Below are positions 1 to 8,419 of a stretch of 64,000 nt of DNA, piece by piece. The DNA lies in contig NZ_BMIM01000008.1 of the NCBI RefSeq assembly GCF_014642275.1, positions 60,956-124,955 of the forward strand, in the 5' to 3' direction. This stretch comes from Flavobacterium lutivivi. Lineage in GTDB: Bacteria > Bacteroidota > Bacteroidia > Flavobacteriales > Flavobacteriaceae. Position 1 is the stretch's first letter. Every line of letters starts with the position of its first letter. The position numbers and the translations under genes were made by a program. The notes under the pieces are model-generated. The model worked only from the letters and a program-made list of their open reading frames with translations. It was not told the DNA's origin and searched no databases.

Positions 1-30
1 ACACCTTGCTGTACTGGTGGTTTTCTTTGA

Positions 31-68
31 GAGGTGTCACTTAAATTTTTATAATTTAGTGACACCTC
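31..68. repeat. Inverted repeat near left edge
   Basis: The arms GAGGTGTCACTTAAAT (31-46) and ATTTAGTGACACCTC (54-68) are complementary apart from one bulged base and enclose a 7-nt AT loop. No T-tract follows on either strand, so it is not a typical intrinsic terminator. It lies about 110 bp from the 3' end of tRNA-Ser. It could be a protein-binding or recombination site, or the end of an element lying to the left. I see no gene in 1-120. Confidence 0.5.
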
Positions 69-123
69 GAAAGACACCAAAACTTTGAGATTAGATGAAT
101 AATTTGATAATCCTAGAAACGAA

Positions 124-157
124 AAAACCCACTAAATCGTTGAATTTAGTGGGTTTT
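124..157 (-). terminator. Intrinsic terminator of tRNA-Ser
   Basis: The arms AAAACCCACTAAAT and ATTTAGTGGGTTTT enclose a 6-nt loop (138-143). Read on the minus strand the hairpin is followed by a run of T, and it begins 21 nt past the CCA end of the tRNA. Confidence 0.8.
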
Positions 158-177
158 GTAACCATTTGTATTTCTAC

Positions 178-265
178 TGGCGGAGAAAGAGGGATTCGAA
201 CCCCCGGACCTGTTACAGTCAACAGTTTTCAAGACTGCCGCAATCGACCACTCTGCCATTTCTCC
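178..265 (-). tRNA. tRNA-Ser (anticodon UGA)
   Basis: On the minus strand the gene starts GGAGAAATGGC and ends TTTCTCC-G-CCA, so the 7-bp acceptor stem is perfect and the CCA end is encoded. The anticodon loop CTTGAAA gives TGA (Ser, UCA codons). The T arm GGTTCGAATCC is canonical. A long variable arm (class II) fits the 88-nt length. A promoter lies upstream at 298-326 and a terminator downstream at 124-157, so it is a single-gene transcription unit. Confidence 0.96.
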
Positions 266-297
266 AATATGTTTGCACTACTTCCGTAATGCGGATG

Positions 298-326
298 CAA
301 ATATAGTAACCTTTTTTGTTTTCCAA
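298..326 (-). promoter_or_regulatory. Promoter of tRNA-Ser
   Basis: Read on the minus strand this is TTG-N18-TATATTTG, matching the Bacteroidota -33/-7 consensus TTG-N17-23-TAnnTTTG. The -7 element (298-305) is about 33 nt upstream of the tRNA 5' end. The tRNA-Tyr promoter carries the identical TATATTTGC. Confidence 0.8.
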
Positions 327-399
327 AAAATATATCACAAAAAATTGTATATTTTTTTTGAAAGAAAAGTATTTGCCTCAATTTGATTATGTTACAAAA

Positions 400-1533
400 T
401 TAATAATTGACATATTCAATTATTTCTAAGCCATAACCAATCATTCCAACCCTTTTAGATTGTGTAGAATTACTTATAAGTTTTATTTTAGAAATATCAA
501 GGTCATGAAGAATTTGCGCACCAATCCCAAAATCTTTGATATCCATTTTTATTTTTGGAGCTTGAAATATTCCTTGAAGTTGAAATTGTTTCAAATCTCC
601 TAATCTATTTAACAGTTCAGATGATTGAATATCTTGGTTTATAAAAAGGATTGCGCCTTTTCCTTCCTCGTTTATTTTTTTAAACATGTCATCAAGTTTT
701 TTCTCAAGATCATTTGTTAGTGTTCCTAGAATATCATTATTAACAGCCGTTGAATTTATACGAGTTAAGATAGCTTCTCCACTGTTCCAGCTACCTTTTG
801 TAAGCGCTATATGTACACTTTTGTTTGTGGTTTGTTGATAGGCTCTAAGTCTGTAACTTCCAAAACGAGTTTGAATTTCAAAGTCTTCTTTTTTTACAAT
901 AAGACTATCATGCTGCATTCTGTAGGCAACAAGGTCTTCGATAGAGACAAGTTTTAAATCAAATTTTTTAGCAACTTCTACTAATTGTGGTAGGCGTGCC
1001 ATTGTTCCATCTTCATTCATAATTTCCACAATAACACCTGCGGGTTTAAATCCAGCAAGTCTAGCGAAATCAATAGCGGCTTCTGTATGTCCTGTTCGTC
1101 TAAGAACTCCGCCTTGTTTTGCAGTAAGAGGAAAAATATGTCCAGGTCTTGCTAAATCGTATGATTTTGTATTTTCATCTACCAAAGCTAAGATGGTTTT
1201 TGCTCTATCTGAAGCAGATATTCCAGTGGTAACTCCATTTCCTTTTAAATCTACTGACACGGTAAATGCTGTCTCCATGTGATCAGTATTGTTTTTTACC
1301 ATTGAATGAAGTTCTAACTCATTGCAACGTTTTTCTGTTAGTGGAGCACAAATTAGACCTCTACCATGAGTTGCCATAAAATTTATCATTTCAGGAGTAA
1401 CTTTTTCAGCTGCTGCAAGAAAATCTCCTTCATTTTCACGATCTTCATCATCAACAACAATTATTACTTTGCCTTGTCTAATGTCTTCAATGGCTTCTTC
1501 TATAGTATTTAGAGTTATTTTTTCAGAAATCAT
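400..1533 (-). CDS. ribB: 3,4-dihydroxy-2-butanone-4-phosphate synthase with degenerate GTP cyclohydrolase II-like domain
   Basis: RibB makes 3,4-dihydroxy-2-butanone 4-phosphate from ribulose 5-phosphate, a riboflavin precursor. Residues 1-205 carry the family signatures: the acidic Mg-binding loop DDEDRENEGDF (28-38), HGRGLICAPL, TAFTVSVD and the GHIFPL...RTGHTEAAID segment. Residues 206-377 look like a GTP cyclohydrolase II fold (FGSYRLRAYQ, GIGAQILHDL), but the three zinc-binding cysteines and the catalytic region are absent, so this half is probably not a cyclohydrolase. It overlaps the upstream permease by 4 bp and is the last gene of the leftward operon. The RibB assignment is secure; the role of the C-terminal half is unknown. 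Confidence 0.93.
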   Translation of the reverse strand: MISEKITLNTIEEAIEDIRQGKVIIVVDDEDRENEGDFLAAAEKVTPEMINFMATHGRGLICAPLTEKRCNELELHSMVKNNTDHMETAFTVSVDLKGNGVTTGISASDRAKTILALVDENTKSYDLARPGHIFPLTAKQGGVLRRTGHTEAAIDFARLAGFKPAGVIVEIMNEDGTMARLPQLVEVAKKFDLKLVSIEDLVAYRMQHDSLIVKKEDFEIQTRFGSYRLRAYQQTTNKSVHIALTKGSWNSGEAILTRINSTAVNNDILGTLTNDLEKKLDDMFKKINEEGKGAILFINQDIQSSELLNRLGDLKQFQLQGIFQAPKIKMDIKDFGIGAQILHDLDISKIKLISNSTQSKRVGMIGYGLEIIEYVNY

Positions 1534-3377
1534 GATAAGTCGTTGTTAGTTTCTTCTTTTTTAAGTTTGTAGTAATTATAAATAAAGAAAAATAAGTAAA
1601 AAGGAAATGCTCCTAATAAAACAATAATTGGCGATAAGTCGTAACTTTTTACTTTTCGCGAAATTATTTTTTGAGATAAATATATTGCGACAAGCAATAA
1701 AATTGTCAGTACAATTGTTATTCCTTTGATTAGATTAGTGCTTTCAACAAGCGTAACCAAAGCTAAAATTATAAGGTTTAAGATCAATGCAGCTATTGAA
1801 AGCATTTTATAATTGCCTTTTTTTACTTCATCATTCTTTACGTCTGAACTTATAGTTTCAACAAATTGAGATTGGGTTGCTGTATCGACTATATTTTCTT
1901 TTGTTTCTTCGGTTGAAGTGACAGGAATATCGATGATATTGTCTTCCTCTTTTTTTGGAAAATATTTATCAATAATAAAATCAAGCCAAGTGAATTCAAG
2001 AGTTACACCTCTATCATCAGTTGCTCTTTTTGTAAAAAATATTGCTAAAGGTAAAAGCACTAATGTAGCCATCCATGCTCCTAAAAATGGAGATATTCCA
2101 TCTTCTTGTGCCAGTTTTTTTCCGAAAGTATTTATGAAATGATATACAATGAATATCATTACCGCAAAAACTATTGGAAGTCCTAATCCACCTTTTCTAA
2201 TAATTGCTCCCAGTGGTGCTCCAATAAAAAACATCAAAATACATGAAAATGCAATGGCAAATTTTTCATAAAATGAAATCCAATGGCTATTAATATTCTT
2301 TACTTTTCCTTCAAATTCATATTTTGAACCTTCAATTGAGAAGTTATTTGATTCAATTATTCCAGACGCAACTCTCAGCATTTGTTGTTTTTCGCTCAGG
2401 TTAAAATTCGAGAGTAAATCATTATTATTTAGTTTTGCTGTATTGTTCTGATTTTGATTGTTTTTGCCATTAGAAAAATTTGAATTTACTCTAGCGTTTA
2501 TATTATCAATGTAGGAACTTAAATCTTTTTTATAATTTTTATTGAGTGAATCTATAGTATATTTAAGTTCACCAATAGTCAACATGCTGTTGGTGTTGGT
2601 AATCTGTTCTTCATTCTCATCAACTTTATTTAGTTTAGATAAATCAATGTTGATAACGTAGCGTTTGAATTCACTCTTTGCAAATGGTATTTTATTCCTG
2701 TCCTCATATTTCTTTGGAACGATTTCTTCATAGTAATTACCATCTCTAAGAACCATCATTAAATTATTGGAACTTTCGCTACTTATTAACTCTCCTTTTT
2801 TTGCCTTGATTATTGTTGTACCAGCAGTTTCAAAACCATTTTTTTTGTGAATAGTAACTCCATCAAGAAAACGCCCATTGTCACCAGATTTTTTTTCTAC
2901 TTTGATGCTGTAGTTTCCAACTTCGCTAAACTGACCTTCAGCTATAGCCATTGCTGGTTTTACTTGAGCTATATTACGTCTGAAGTTGATGAATTTATAT
3001 TCGGTATAAGGGATTACATTGTTAGCAAAAAAGAAAGCTACAATACTTAAAATTAATATGAAAAAAGTTAAATATTTTAAAGCTCTTTTTAGTGAAACTC
3101 CCGATGATTTCATGGCAGCCAACTCATAATTTTCGGCTAGATTTCCAAAAGTCATAATGGAAGCTAATAGCACTGAAAGAGGTAGTACCAGAGGAACTAT
3201 TCTTGGAGTTGCGAATAAAAGGAATTTTAAAACAGAAACGAAATCTAAATCTTTTCCTGCGAGTTCAGAAATAAATAGCCAAACGGTTTGTAAAATGAAA
3301 ATAAAAAACAGAATGACAAATACTGTCAAAAAAGTCGATATGAGTTGCCTTAATAAGTACTTGTCAAGAATTTTCAC
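1530..3377 (-). CDS. LptF/LptG-family permease (YjgP/YjgQ)
   Basis: This is an inner-membrane permease of the lipopolysaccharide export ABC transporter family. The N-terminus (MKILDKYLLRQLISTFLTVF) and the first three membrane segments are characteristic, followed by a periplasmic beta-jellyroll region (about 105-345) and three more membrane helices (about 365-450). A hydrophobic extension of about 150 residues with three or four further helices exceeds the Proteobacterial length (about 360) but fits Bacteroidota members. The start codon is GTG. It lies 11 bp after lolA and overlaps ribB by 4 bp. I cannot tell LptF from LptG. Confidence 0.88.
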   Translation of the reverse strand: MKILDKYLLRQLISTFLTVFVILFFIFILQTVWLFISELAGKDLDFVSVLKFLLFATPRIVPLVLPLSVLLASIMTFGNLAENYELAAMKSSGVSLKRALKYLTFFILILSIVAFFFANNVIPYTEYKFINFRRNIAQVKPAMAIAEGQFSEVGNYSIKVEKKSGDNGRFLDGVTIHKKNGFETAGTTIIKAKKGELISSESSNNLMMVLRDGNYYEEIVPKKYEDRNKIPFAKSEFKRYVINIDLSKLNKVDENEEQITNTNSMLTIGELKYTIDSLNKNYKKDLSSYIDNINARVNSNFSNGKNNQNQNNTAKLNNNDLLSNFNLSEKQQMLRVASGIIESNNFSIEGSKYEFEGKVKNINSHWISFYEKFAIAFSCILMFFIGAPLGAIIRKGGLGLPIVFAVMIFIVYHFINTFGKKLAQEDGISPFLGAWMATLVLLPLAIFFTKRATDDRGVTLEFTWLDFIIDKYFPKKEEDNIIDIPVTSTEETKENIVDTATQSQFVETISSDVKNDEVKKGNYKMLSIAALILNLIILALVTLVESTNLIKGITIVLTILLLVAIYLSQKIISRKVKSYDLSPIIVLLGAFPFYLFFFIYNYYKLKKEETNNDLS

Positions 3378-3388
3378 TCTATGTGCTG

Positions 3389-4030
3389 TTAATCTATTTT
3401 GTTGATATAGTAATTCGGATATTTACTCGCAACAAAGGTAAACTGATTTTTTGATATAGGCTGATTTGTTTTGAATGAATTAACAGTTAACGTTGTTTTT
3501 GTACCGTTTCTTCCAATTTCAATAACATTGTAGATTGTTTTTGTCTTTGAATCTATGCCTAACAGAATTTCTTTTCTTTGGTCTTTAGAATTATTAGGAA
3601 CCAGCTTAATGTATTGTATTTTTCTTCCTTTAACATCTTGCAGTATATCCCAGTAATATTTATAACCGGAGTTGAAAAAAGTAAGCATTTTTGATGGCGT
3701 AATAGCATTGTCGTCTTTATCATTTACGCTCGAAATGGTTATCTCTTCATCTTCAGGGACAATTGTATAACTTTTTTTGCCATCAAAAATTTTTGTAACA
3801 CCCATAAAATTCAAGTAATATTTGTTACCATCAAGAATAACATTTCCTTTACTTTCTTTATTGATGTTTTCTTTTAAGTTGGTAAGTGTGTATTTAAAAT
3901 CAATGACAATATTGTCATAAGATTTGATTTTTGCGGTAACTTGGTCTAATAAATCTTTAGCTTTTTTGTCTTGAGCATTGATGTTTAAACTCAATAAGAA
4001 AAATAAAACTAACGATAAAGCATTCTTCAT
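3389..4030 (-). CDS. lolA: LolA-like outer-membrane lipoprotein carrier
   Basis: This is a predicted periplasmic chaperone carrying lipoproteins to the outer membrane. The chosen ATG (4028-4030) gives a classical signal peptide MKNALSLVLFFLLSLNINA and lies 1 nt past the ftsK stop; the longer frame would add 13 residues running back into ftsK. The mature part has the family pattern of a half beta-barrel: KAKDLLDQVTAKIKSYDNIVIDFKYT, then GNVILDGNKYYLNF and SPSKMLTFF-like segments, in about 190 residues. It is translationally coupled to ftsK and precedes the LPS-export permease, an envelope biogenesis context. Confidence 0.85.
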   Translation of the reverse strand: MKNALSLVLFFLLSLNINAQDKKAKDLLDQVTAKIKSYDNIVIDFKYTLTNLKENINKESKGNVILDGNKYYLNFMGVTKIFDGKKSYTIVPEDEEITISSVNDKDDNAITPSKMLTFFNSGYKYYWDILQDVKGRKIQYIKLVPNNSKDQRKEILLGIDSKTKTIYNVIEIGRNGTKTTLTVNSFKTNQPISKNQFTFVASKYPNYYINKID

Positions 4031-4031
4031 T

Positions 4032-6512
4032 TTACAGATTGTTTTGTTCATTAATAAAAAATTGTTCAAGCGAAGCCAAATCAGGAATGTTTACACTTCT
4101 TGCTTTGCTTCCTTCAAATGGACCTACAATTCCTGCTGCTTCGAGTTGATCAATTAATCGGCCAGCACGATTGTAACCCAGTTTCAATTTTCTTTGCAAT
4201 AATGATGCCGAACCTTGTTGCGCTGTAACAATTATTTCAGCTGCTTCTCTGAACATGCTGTCTCTTTCTGATATATCGAAGTCTAGATTAACGCTATTTC
4301 CTTCTTCGCCAACATATTCTGGTAAAAGATAAGCGCTTGCATATGCTTTTTGAGAGCCAATAAAATCAACAATTCTATCAACTTCTGGTGTGTCAACAAA
4401 GGCACATTGCACACGAACTAAATCATTTCCGTTGGTGTATAATAAATCTCCTCGTCCAATTAATTGGTCTGCGCCTTGTGTATCTAGAATTGTTCTTGAA
4501 TCAATTTTTGATGTAACTCTAAAAGCAATTCTTGCAGGGAAATTTGCTTTAATAATACCAGTGATGACATTTACAGATGGACGTTGTGTAGCTATGATCA
4601 AATGTATTCCAATAGCACGAGCCAATTGTGCTAAACGAGCAATAGGCGTTTCTACTTCTTTTCCTGCTGTCATAATCAAATCGGCAAACTCATCGACAAC
4701 CAAAACAATATAAGGCAAAAATCTGTGACCATTTTCTGGGTTAAGTTTTCGCGACTTAAACTTTTCGTTGTATTCTTTAATGTTTCTCACCATTGCTTCT
4801 TTGAGCAAATTATAGCGATTGTCCATCTCGATACAAAGTGAATTTAAAGTATTGATTACCTTTGTGTTATCGGTGATGATGGCATCCTCAGTATCTGGTA
4901 ATTTAGCTAGATAATGACGTTCAATTTTATTGAATAAAGTCAATTCCACTTTCTTAGGATCAACTAGTACAAATTTTACTTCTGCTGGATGTTTTTTGTA
5001 AAGTAATGAAGTCAATACAGCATTTAGCCCAACAGATTTTCCTTGACCTGTTGCTCCAGCCATCAATAAGTGAGGCATTTTAGCCAAATCAACAACAAAA
5101 GTTTCGTTTGAAATGGTTTTACCCAATGCTATAGGTAATTCCATTTCTGCTTCTTGAAAACGAGCAGATGAAATAACTGTTTTCATTGGAACCATAGTTG
5201 GGTTTTTATTGGGAACTTCTATACCAATTGTTCCTTTTCCTGGAATAGGAGCAATGATACGTATTCCTAATGCTGCCAATGAAAGAGCAATATCATCTTC
5301 TAAACTTTTTATTTTTGAAATTCTAATTCCAGCTTCGGGAACAATTTCATAGAGTGTTACACTTGGTCCAACTGTAGCTTTTATTTGAGAAATGGTTATT
5401 CCGTAGTTTTTTAAGGTTTCTACAATTTTATTTTTGTTTTCCTCAAGCTCTTCTTGATTGATAGTAATTCCAACGGTAGAATATTCTTTGAGTAAATCAA
5501 TCGTTGGAAATTTATAATTTGATAATTCAAGAGTTGGGTCAAATTCTCCAAAGTTTTCTACCAATTTTGCGGCAAGATTTTCTACTACAACATCTTCATC
5601 AGCTGCTTTTTCTATAACAAAAGCGTTATCATCTGTTTCGATAATTTCGGTTTCTTGTTTAGGAATTATTGGTTCGTTTACGGGGATTGTAGTTTTCAAC
5701 GTTGGCTCAAGCTGTATTTCAGAAGCATGTTCAATTGTTGGTTTAAGAGCATCTTTATTGATTTCAAATTTTGAGACAATAATAGGTTCTTCTTCTTGAG
5801 TTGCTTGTTCCTTTTCTAGCTCATTTTCTTCGACGGCATATTCTTCAAGATTGTAAGCAGTTTGTGAGTTGTTGTTCTCTGTTTGTGAAAGCGAGGAGAT
5901 ATTTTCAGATAAATCTTTTTTCTTTTTTTCGAAGAAAGCTTTTACTGCATCTGGGGAAACTTTTATTTTAAAAATAATATAGACTACTATTCCTAAAAGC
6001 AAGACTAATAATGTGCCAGCTCTTCCAATGTAATCTTGTAAAAAAAGGTTCATTTCATAGCCAACAGTTCCGCCTAATTCTGGTAGAGTAGTAGCAAAAA
6101 AACCAAAAGTTATAGAAAGAATTATTATAGCAAATAAATCCCAAAACCAGGTGTTTTTAAGTTTTTTGATTGGTAATTGTAATGCAAAAAAAGCTCCAGT
6201 AATGAGAAATAACTTCACAAAAAGGAATGAGGCAACTCCAAATCCTCTGTAGATAAACAGATGAGATAGATATGCACCAAACTTACCTAACCAATTTTCT
6301 GTTATTTCACTTCTATCACCAAGCGCATCAACTGCACTCTGATCATGTTGACCATTGACAAAAAATGATATAAAAGAAATTAATAATCCAACAGCAAAAA
6401 GAACAAGAATAACGCCAAAAAGCATTTTGTACTGTTTAGATTTCACCTGAATATTTGGGTTATTATTCTCTTTTGAGTTCTCTTGTTTGGAATTTTTTGT
6501 CGTTTTAGCCAT
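4032..6512 (-). CDS. ftsK: DNA translocase FtsK
   Basis: FtsK is a septal DNA pump that clears chromosome dimers at division. The N-terminal 180 residues hold four transmembrane segments, followed by an acidic linker rich in Glu (about 200-330). The motor has Walker A GATGQGKSVGLNAVL (about 485), Walker B VLVVDEFADL and the RecA-like ATQRPSVNVITG loop. The C-terminal winged-helix gamma domain (RKLKLGYNRAGRLIDQLEAAGIVGP) is intact. At 826 residues it has the shorter linker typical of Bacteroidota. It is in one operon with dgkA upstream and lolA downstream. Confidence 0.96.
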   Translation of the reverse strand: MAKTTKNSKQENSKENNNPNIQVKSKQYKMLFGVILVLFAVGLLISFISFFVNGQHDQSAVDALGDRSEITENWLGKFGAYLSHLFIYRGFGVASFLFVKLFLITGAFFALQLPIKKLKNTWFWDLFAIIILSITFGFFATTLPELGGTVGYEMNLFLQDYIGRAGTLLVLLLGIVVYIIFKIKVSPDAVKAFFEKKKKDLSENISSLSQTENNNSQTAYNLEEYAVEENELEKEQATQEEEPIIVSKFEINKDALKPTIEHASEIQLEPTLKTTIPVNEPIIPKQETEIIETDDNAFVIEKAADEDVVVENLAAKLVENFGEFDPTLELSNYKFPTIDLLKEYSTVGITINQEELEENKNKIVETLKNYGITISQIKATVGPSVTLYEIVPEAGIRISKIKSLEDDIALSLAALGIRIIAPIPGKGTIGIEVPNKNPTMVPMKTVISSARFQEAEMELPIALGKTISNETFVVDLAKMPHLLMAGATGQGKSVGLNAVLTSLLYKKHPAEVKFVLVDPKKVELTLFNKIERHYLAKLPDTEDAIITDNTKVINTLNSLCIEMDNRYNLLKEAMVRNIKEYNEKFKSRKLNPENGHRFLPYIVLVVDEFADLIMTAGKEVETPIARLAQLARAIGIHLIIATQRPSVNVITGIIKANFPARIAFRVTSKIDSRTILDTQGADQLIGRGDLLYTNGNDLVRVQCAFVDTPEVDRIVDFIGSQKAYASAYLLPEYVGEEGNSVNLDFDISERDSMFREAAEIIVTAQQGSASLLQRKLKLGYNRAGRLIDQLEAAGIVGPFEGSKARSVNIPDLASLEQFFINEQNNL

Positions 6513-6557
6513 TAAATTTTCTATAATATTTATAAAAATAAAAATTTAATCGAAAGA

Positions 6558-6932
6558 TTACATAATTTTTGGAACATAAATAAGCAATCCAACTGCAATT
6601 GCAGCCATTGCTGCAAACATTACAGCTCCAGCCGCTATGTCTTTGATGAAACCTATTTTTTCGTGGTATTCTGGGTGAATAAAATCAGCTACTTTTTCTA
6701 CAGCAGTATTTAGGCTTTCTATTCCTAAAACAAGTCCAAAGGCTAATATTTGCATCATCCATTCTTCTCTAGAAATGTTGAAATAAAACCCAGCGAATAT
6801 CATTAAAACTGCCAATGAGGATTGAACCATTACACTATGTTCTGTGGTAATTAGTTTTATTGCACCTTTTACAGCAAAACCAATGCTCTTAAGCCTTCCG
6901 CTGAAGAATGTATTGTCTTTTTGAAATTCCAT
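6558..6932 (-). CDS. dgkA: Diacylglycerol kinase family membrane protein
   Basis: A small integral membrane kinase phosphorylating diacylglycerol or undecaprenol. Three membrane helices are visible, with the signature ESLNTAVEKVADF (the family E-x-x-N-T-A-I/V-E active-site helix) and KDIAAGAVMFAAM. The length (124) is normal. It sits 8 bp after tpx and 45 bp before ftsK. Members in Gram-positives act on undecaprenol, so the substrate is not settled by sequence. Confidence 0.9.
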   Translation of the reverse strand: MEFQKDNTFFSGRLKSIGFAVKGAIKLITTEHSVMVQSSLAVLMIFAGFYFNISREEWMMQILAFGLVLGIESLNTAVEKVADFIHPEYHEKIGFIKDIAAGAVMFAAMAAIAVGLLIYVPKIM

Positions 6933-6940
6933 TAATAAAA

Positions 6941-7438
6941 TTATAATGCAGCTAAGGCAGATTCATAATCAGGTTCATTCGCTATTTCAGAAACTTGTTC
7001 AGTATATTTTACTACACCATTTTCATCAACAACGACAATCACACGAGAATGCAAACCAGCTAACGGACCATCAATAATTTCAAGACCATACTCTTTTCCA
7101 AAAGCTCCAGTTCTAAAATCGGAGAGATTGATAACGTTTTCTAAGCCTTCGGCACCACAAAATCTTTTTTGTGCAAATGGTAAATCACGAGAAATACATA
7201 AAACTTTTGTCTTTTCCAGCGCATTTGCCTTTGCATTGAATGTTCTAACAGACGTTGCGCAAGTACCAGTATCAATACTAGGAAAAATGTTTAAAATTAT
7301 TTTTGAGCCTTTAAAGTCTGATAATTTTGCTTCAGATAAATCATTTTTAACCAAATGAAATTCTGGAGCTTTTGAACCTATTTTTGGTAAATCACCACAA
7401 GTGTTTATTGGATTTCCTCCTAAAGTTATTGATGCCAT
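6941..7438 (-). CDS. tpx: Thiol peroxidase
   Basis: An atypical two-cysteine peroxiredoxin reducing lipid and hydrogen peroxides with thioredoxin. The peroxidatic Cys60 is in SIDTGTCATSVRTFN and the resolving Cys94 in PFAQKRFCGAEG, at spacing matching E. coli Tpx (61/95). At 165 residues it is full length. It is the first gene of the leftward tpx-dgkA-ftsK-lolA-permease-ribB run. A -7 element TACTTTTG lies about 22 bp upstream (7460-7467). Confidence 0.95.
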   Translation of the reverse strand: MASITLGGNPINTCGDLPKIGSKAPEFHLVKNDLSEAKLSDFKGSKIILNIFPSIDTGTCATSVRTFNAKANALEKTKVLCISRDLPFAQKRFCGAEGLENVINLSDFRTGAFGKEYGLEIIDGPLAGLHSRVIVVVDENGVVKYTEQVSEIANEPDYESALAAL

Positions 7439-7459
7439 TTATTTGTTTTTTTTAAACCT

Positions 7460-7467
7460 CAAAAGTA
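7460..7467 (-). promoter_or_regulatory. -7 promoter element for tpx operon
   Basis: Minus-strand TACTTTTG matches the Bacteroidota -7 consensus TAnnTTTG about 22 bp before the tpx ATG. I find no good -33 TTG at the right spacing, so only the -7 is proposed. Confidence 0.5.
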
Positions 7468-7530
7468 TGATTTTTTTCTGAACCTTAAAATATTATATTT
7501 TTTTGAAATTTTAGCTTGATTTTAATTTAT

Positions 7531-7550
7531 ATATCGTAATATTGCAATAT
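7531..7550. promoter_or_regulatory. Candidate ArsR operator
   Basis: ATATCGTAAT/ATTGCAATAT is a 20-bp imperfect palindrome matching at 8 of 10 positions per arm. It is centred 24 bp before the arsR ATG, where autoregulating ArsR repressors bind. It lies in the divergent region between tpx and arsR. Confidence 0.6.
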
Positions 7551-7563
7551 AATAATTTAAAAA

Positions 7564-7887
7564 ATGGGAGCATCTAAATCAGAATCTTTTTCAGCAGAAC
7601 ATAATGAATTGGCAAATCTCTTCAAAGCACTTTCGCATCCAGCAAGAATAGCGATAGTCGATTATTTATTGAAAGTTGACGCTTGTATTTGTGGAGACAT
7701 TGTTAACGAATTGCCATTAGCTCAACCCACAATTTCACAGCACTTGAAAGAGTTGAAAAACGCCAATATTATCAAAGGAACTATCGAAGGAACAGCTATT
7801 TGTTACTGCATAAATCCTGAAACCATCAATAAAATTGAAAATCATTTTGGAATGATTCGTCATAAATTAAAAAATAAATGTTGTTAA
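7564..7887 (+). CDS. arsR: ArsR-family metalloregulatory repressor
   Basis: A small winged-helix repressor expected to control the arsenic genes that follow. The recognition region reads PLAQPTISQHLKELKNANIIKG. A cysteine pair C41-x-C43 (DACICGD) stands at the start of the helix that holds the ELCVCDL metal site in classical ArsR; a C-terminal CC may add ligands. The length of 107 is normal. It is the first of four rightward genes with short gaps, behind a palindrome at 7531-7550. As(III)/Sb(III) is inferred as inducer from the neighbours. Confidence 0.92.
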   Translation: MGASKSESFSAEHNELANLFKALSHPARIAIVDYLLKVDACICGDIVNELPLAQPTISQHLKELKNANIIKGTIEGTAICYCINPETINKIENHFGMIRHKLKNKCC

Positions 7888-7915
7888 CTGATTACTAATC
7901 ACAATTTACTCAAAA

Positions 7916-8392
7916 ATGAAACGATCAGAATTTAAAAATCAATTGCAAAAAGTTGAAAACTTTGACATCCAATTGCCTAATGGTGATTTTGTTCCGCAAC
8001 ATTTTCACATAACTGAAATGGGTACAATCAATAAAAAATATACCGATTGTGGAAACACTTTTCGTGAAGAAAATTATTTCACTTTTCAGTTATGGTATTC
8101 TCATGATACTTGGCACAGATTGACCAGCGAAAAGGTCTTAAAAATTATTTCGGGTATTGAAAAAAATATGGAAATAAGTGATTTTGATATTTTGGTTGAA
8201 TATCAAGATGAAAATACCATTGGCAAGTTTGGATTAGATTTTAATGGTAACAATTTTGTTTTAGCATCTACAAAAACTACATGCTTAGCTAGTGACAATT
8301 GTGGCATTCCATCGATAGAGAAAATTAAAACTAAGATTGGTGAATGGAAAGAAAAAGAAACTTGCTGTTCGCAAGAATCTGGTTGTTGTTAA
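7916..8392 (+). CDS. DUF6428-like protein of the arsenic operon
   Basis: A soluble protein of 158 residues without signal peptide, whose motifs (VPQHFHITEMGTI, DCGNTFREENYFTFQLW, DTWHRL) fit the DUF6428 family that recurs in Bacteroidota arsenic operons. The C-terminus ends CCSQESGCC, and further cysteines occur at TTCLASDNCG, suggesting thiol-metalloid contact. It lies between arsR and the reductase. The function is unknown; an arsenic-binding or chaperone role is inference only. Confidence 0.75.
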   Translation: MKRSEFKNQLQKVENFDIQLPNGDFVPQHFHITEMGTINKKYTDCGNTFREENYFTFQLWYSHDTWHRLTSEKVLKIISGIEKNMEISDFDILVEYQDENTIGKFGLDFNGNNFVLASTKTTCLASDNCGIPSIEKIKTKIGEWKEKETCCSQESGCC

Positions 8393-8419
8393 AAATCATA
8401 TGAGTTAATTTTTTGTAAT

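Noticed and set aside
95-289. 64-codon frame over the tRNA-Ser region
   Set aside because: It lies across the terminator and the tRNA gene; the protein has no family features.
4390-4713. 107-codon frame antisense to ftsK motor domain
   Set aside because: It is the complement of conserved FtsK motifs and has no independent support.
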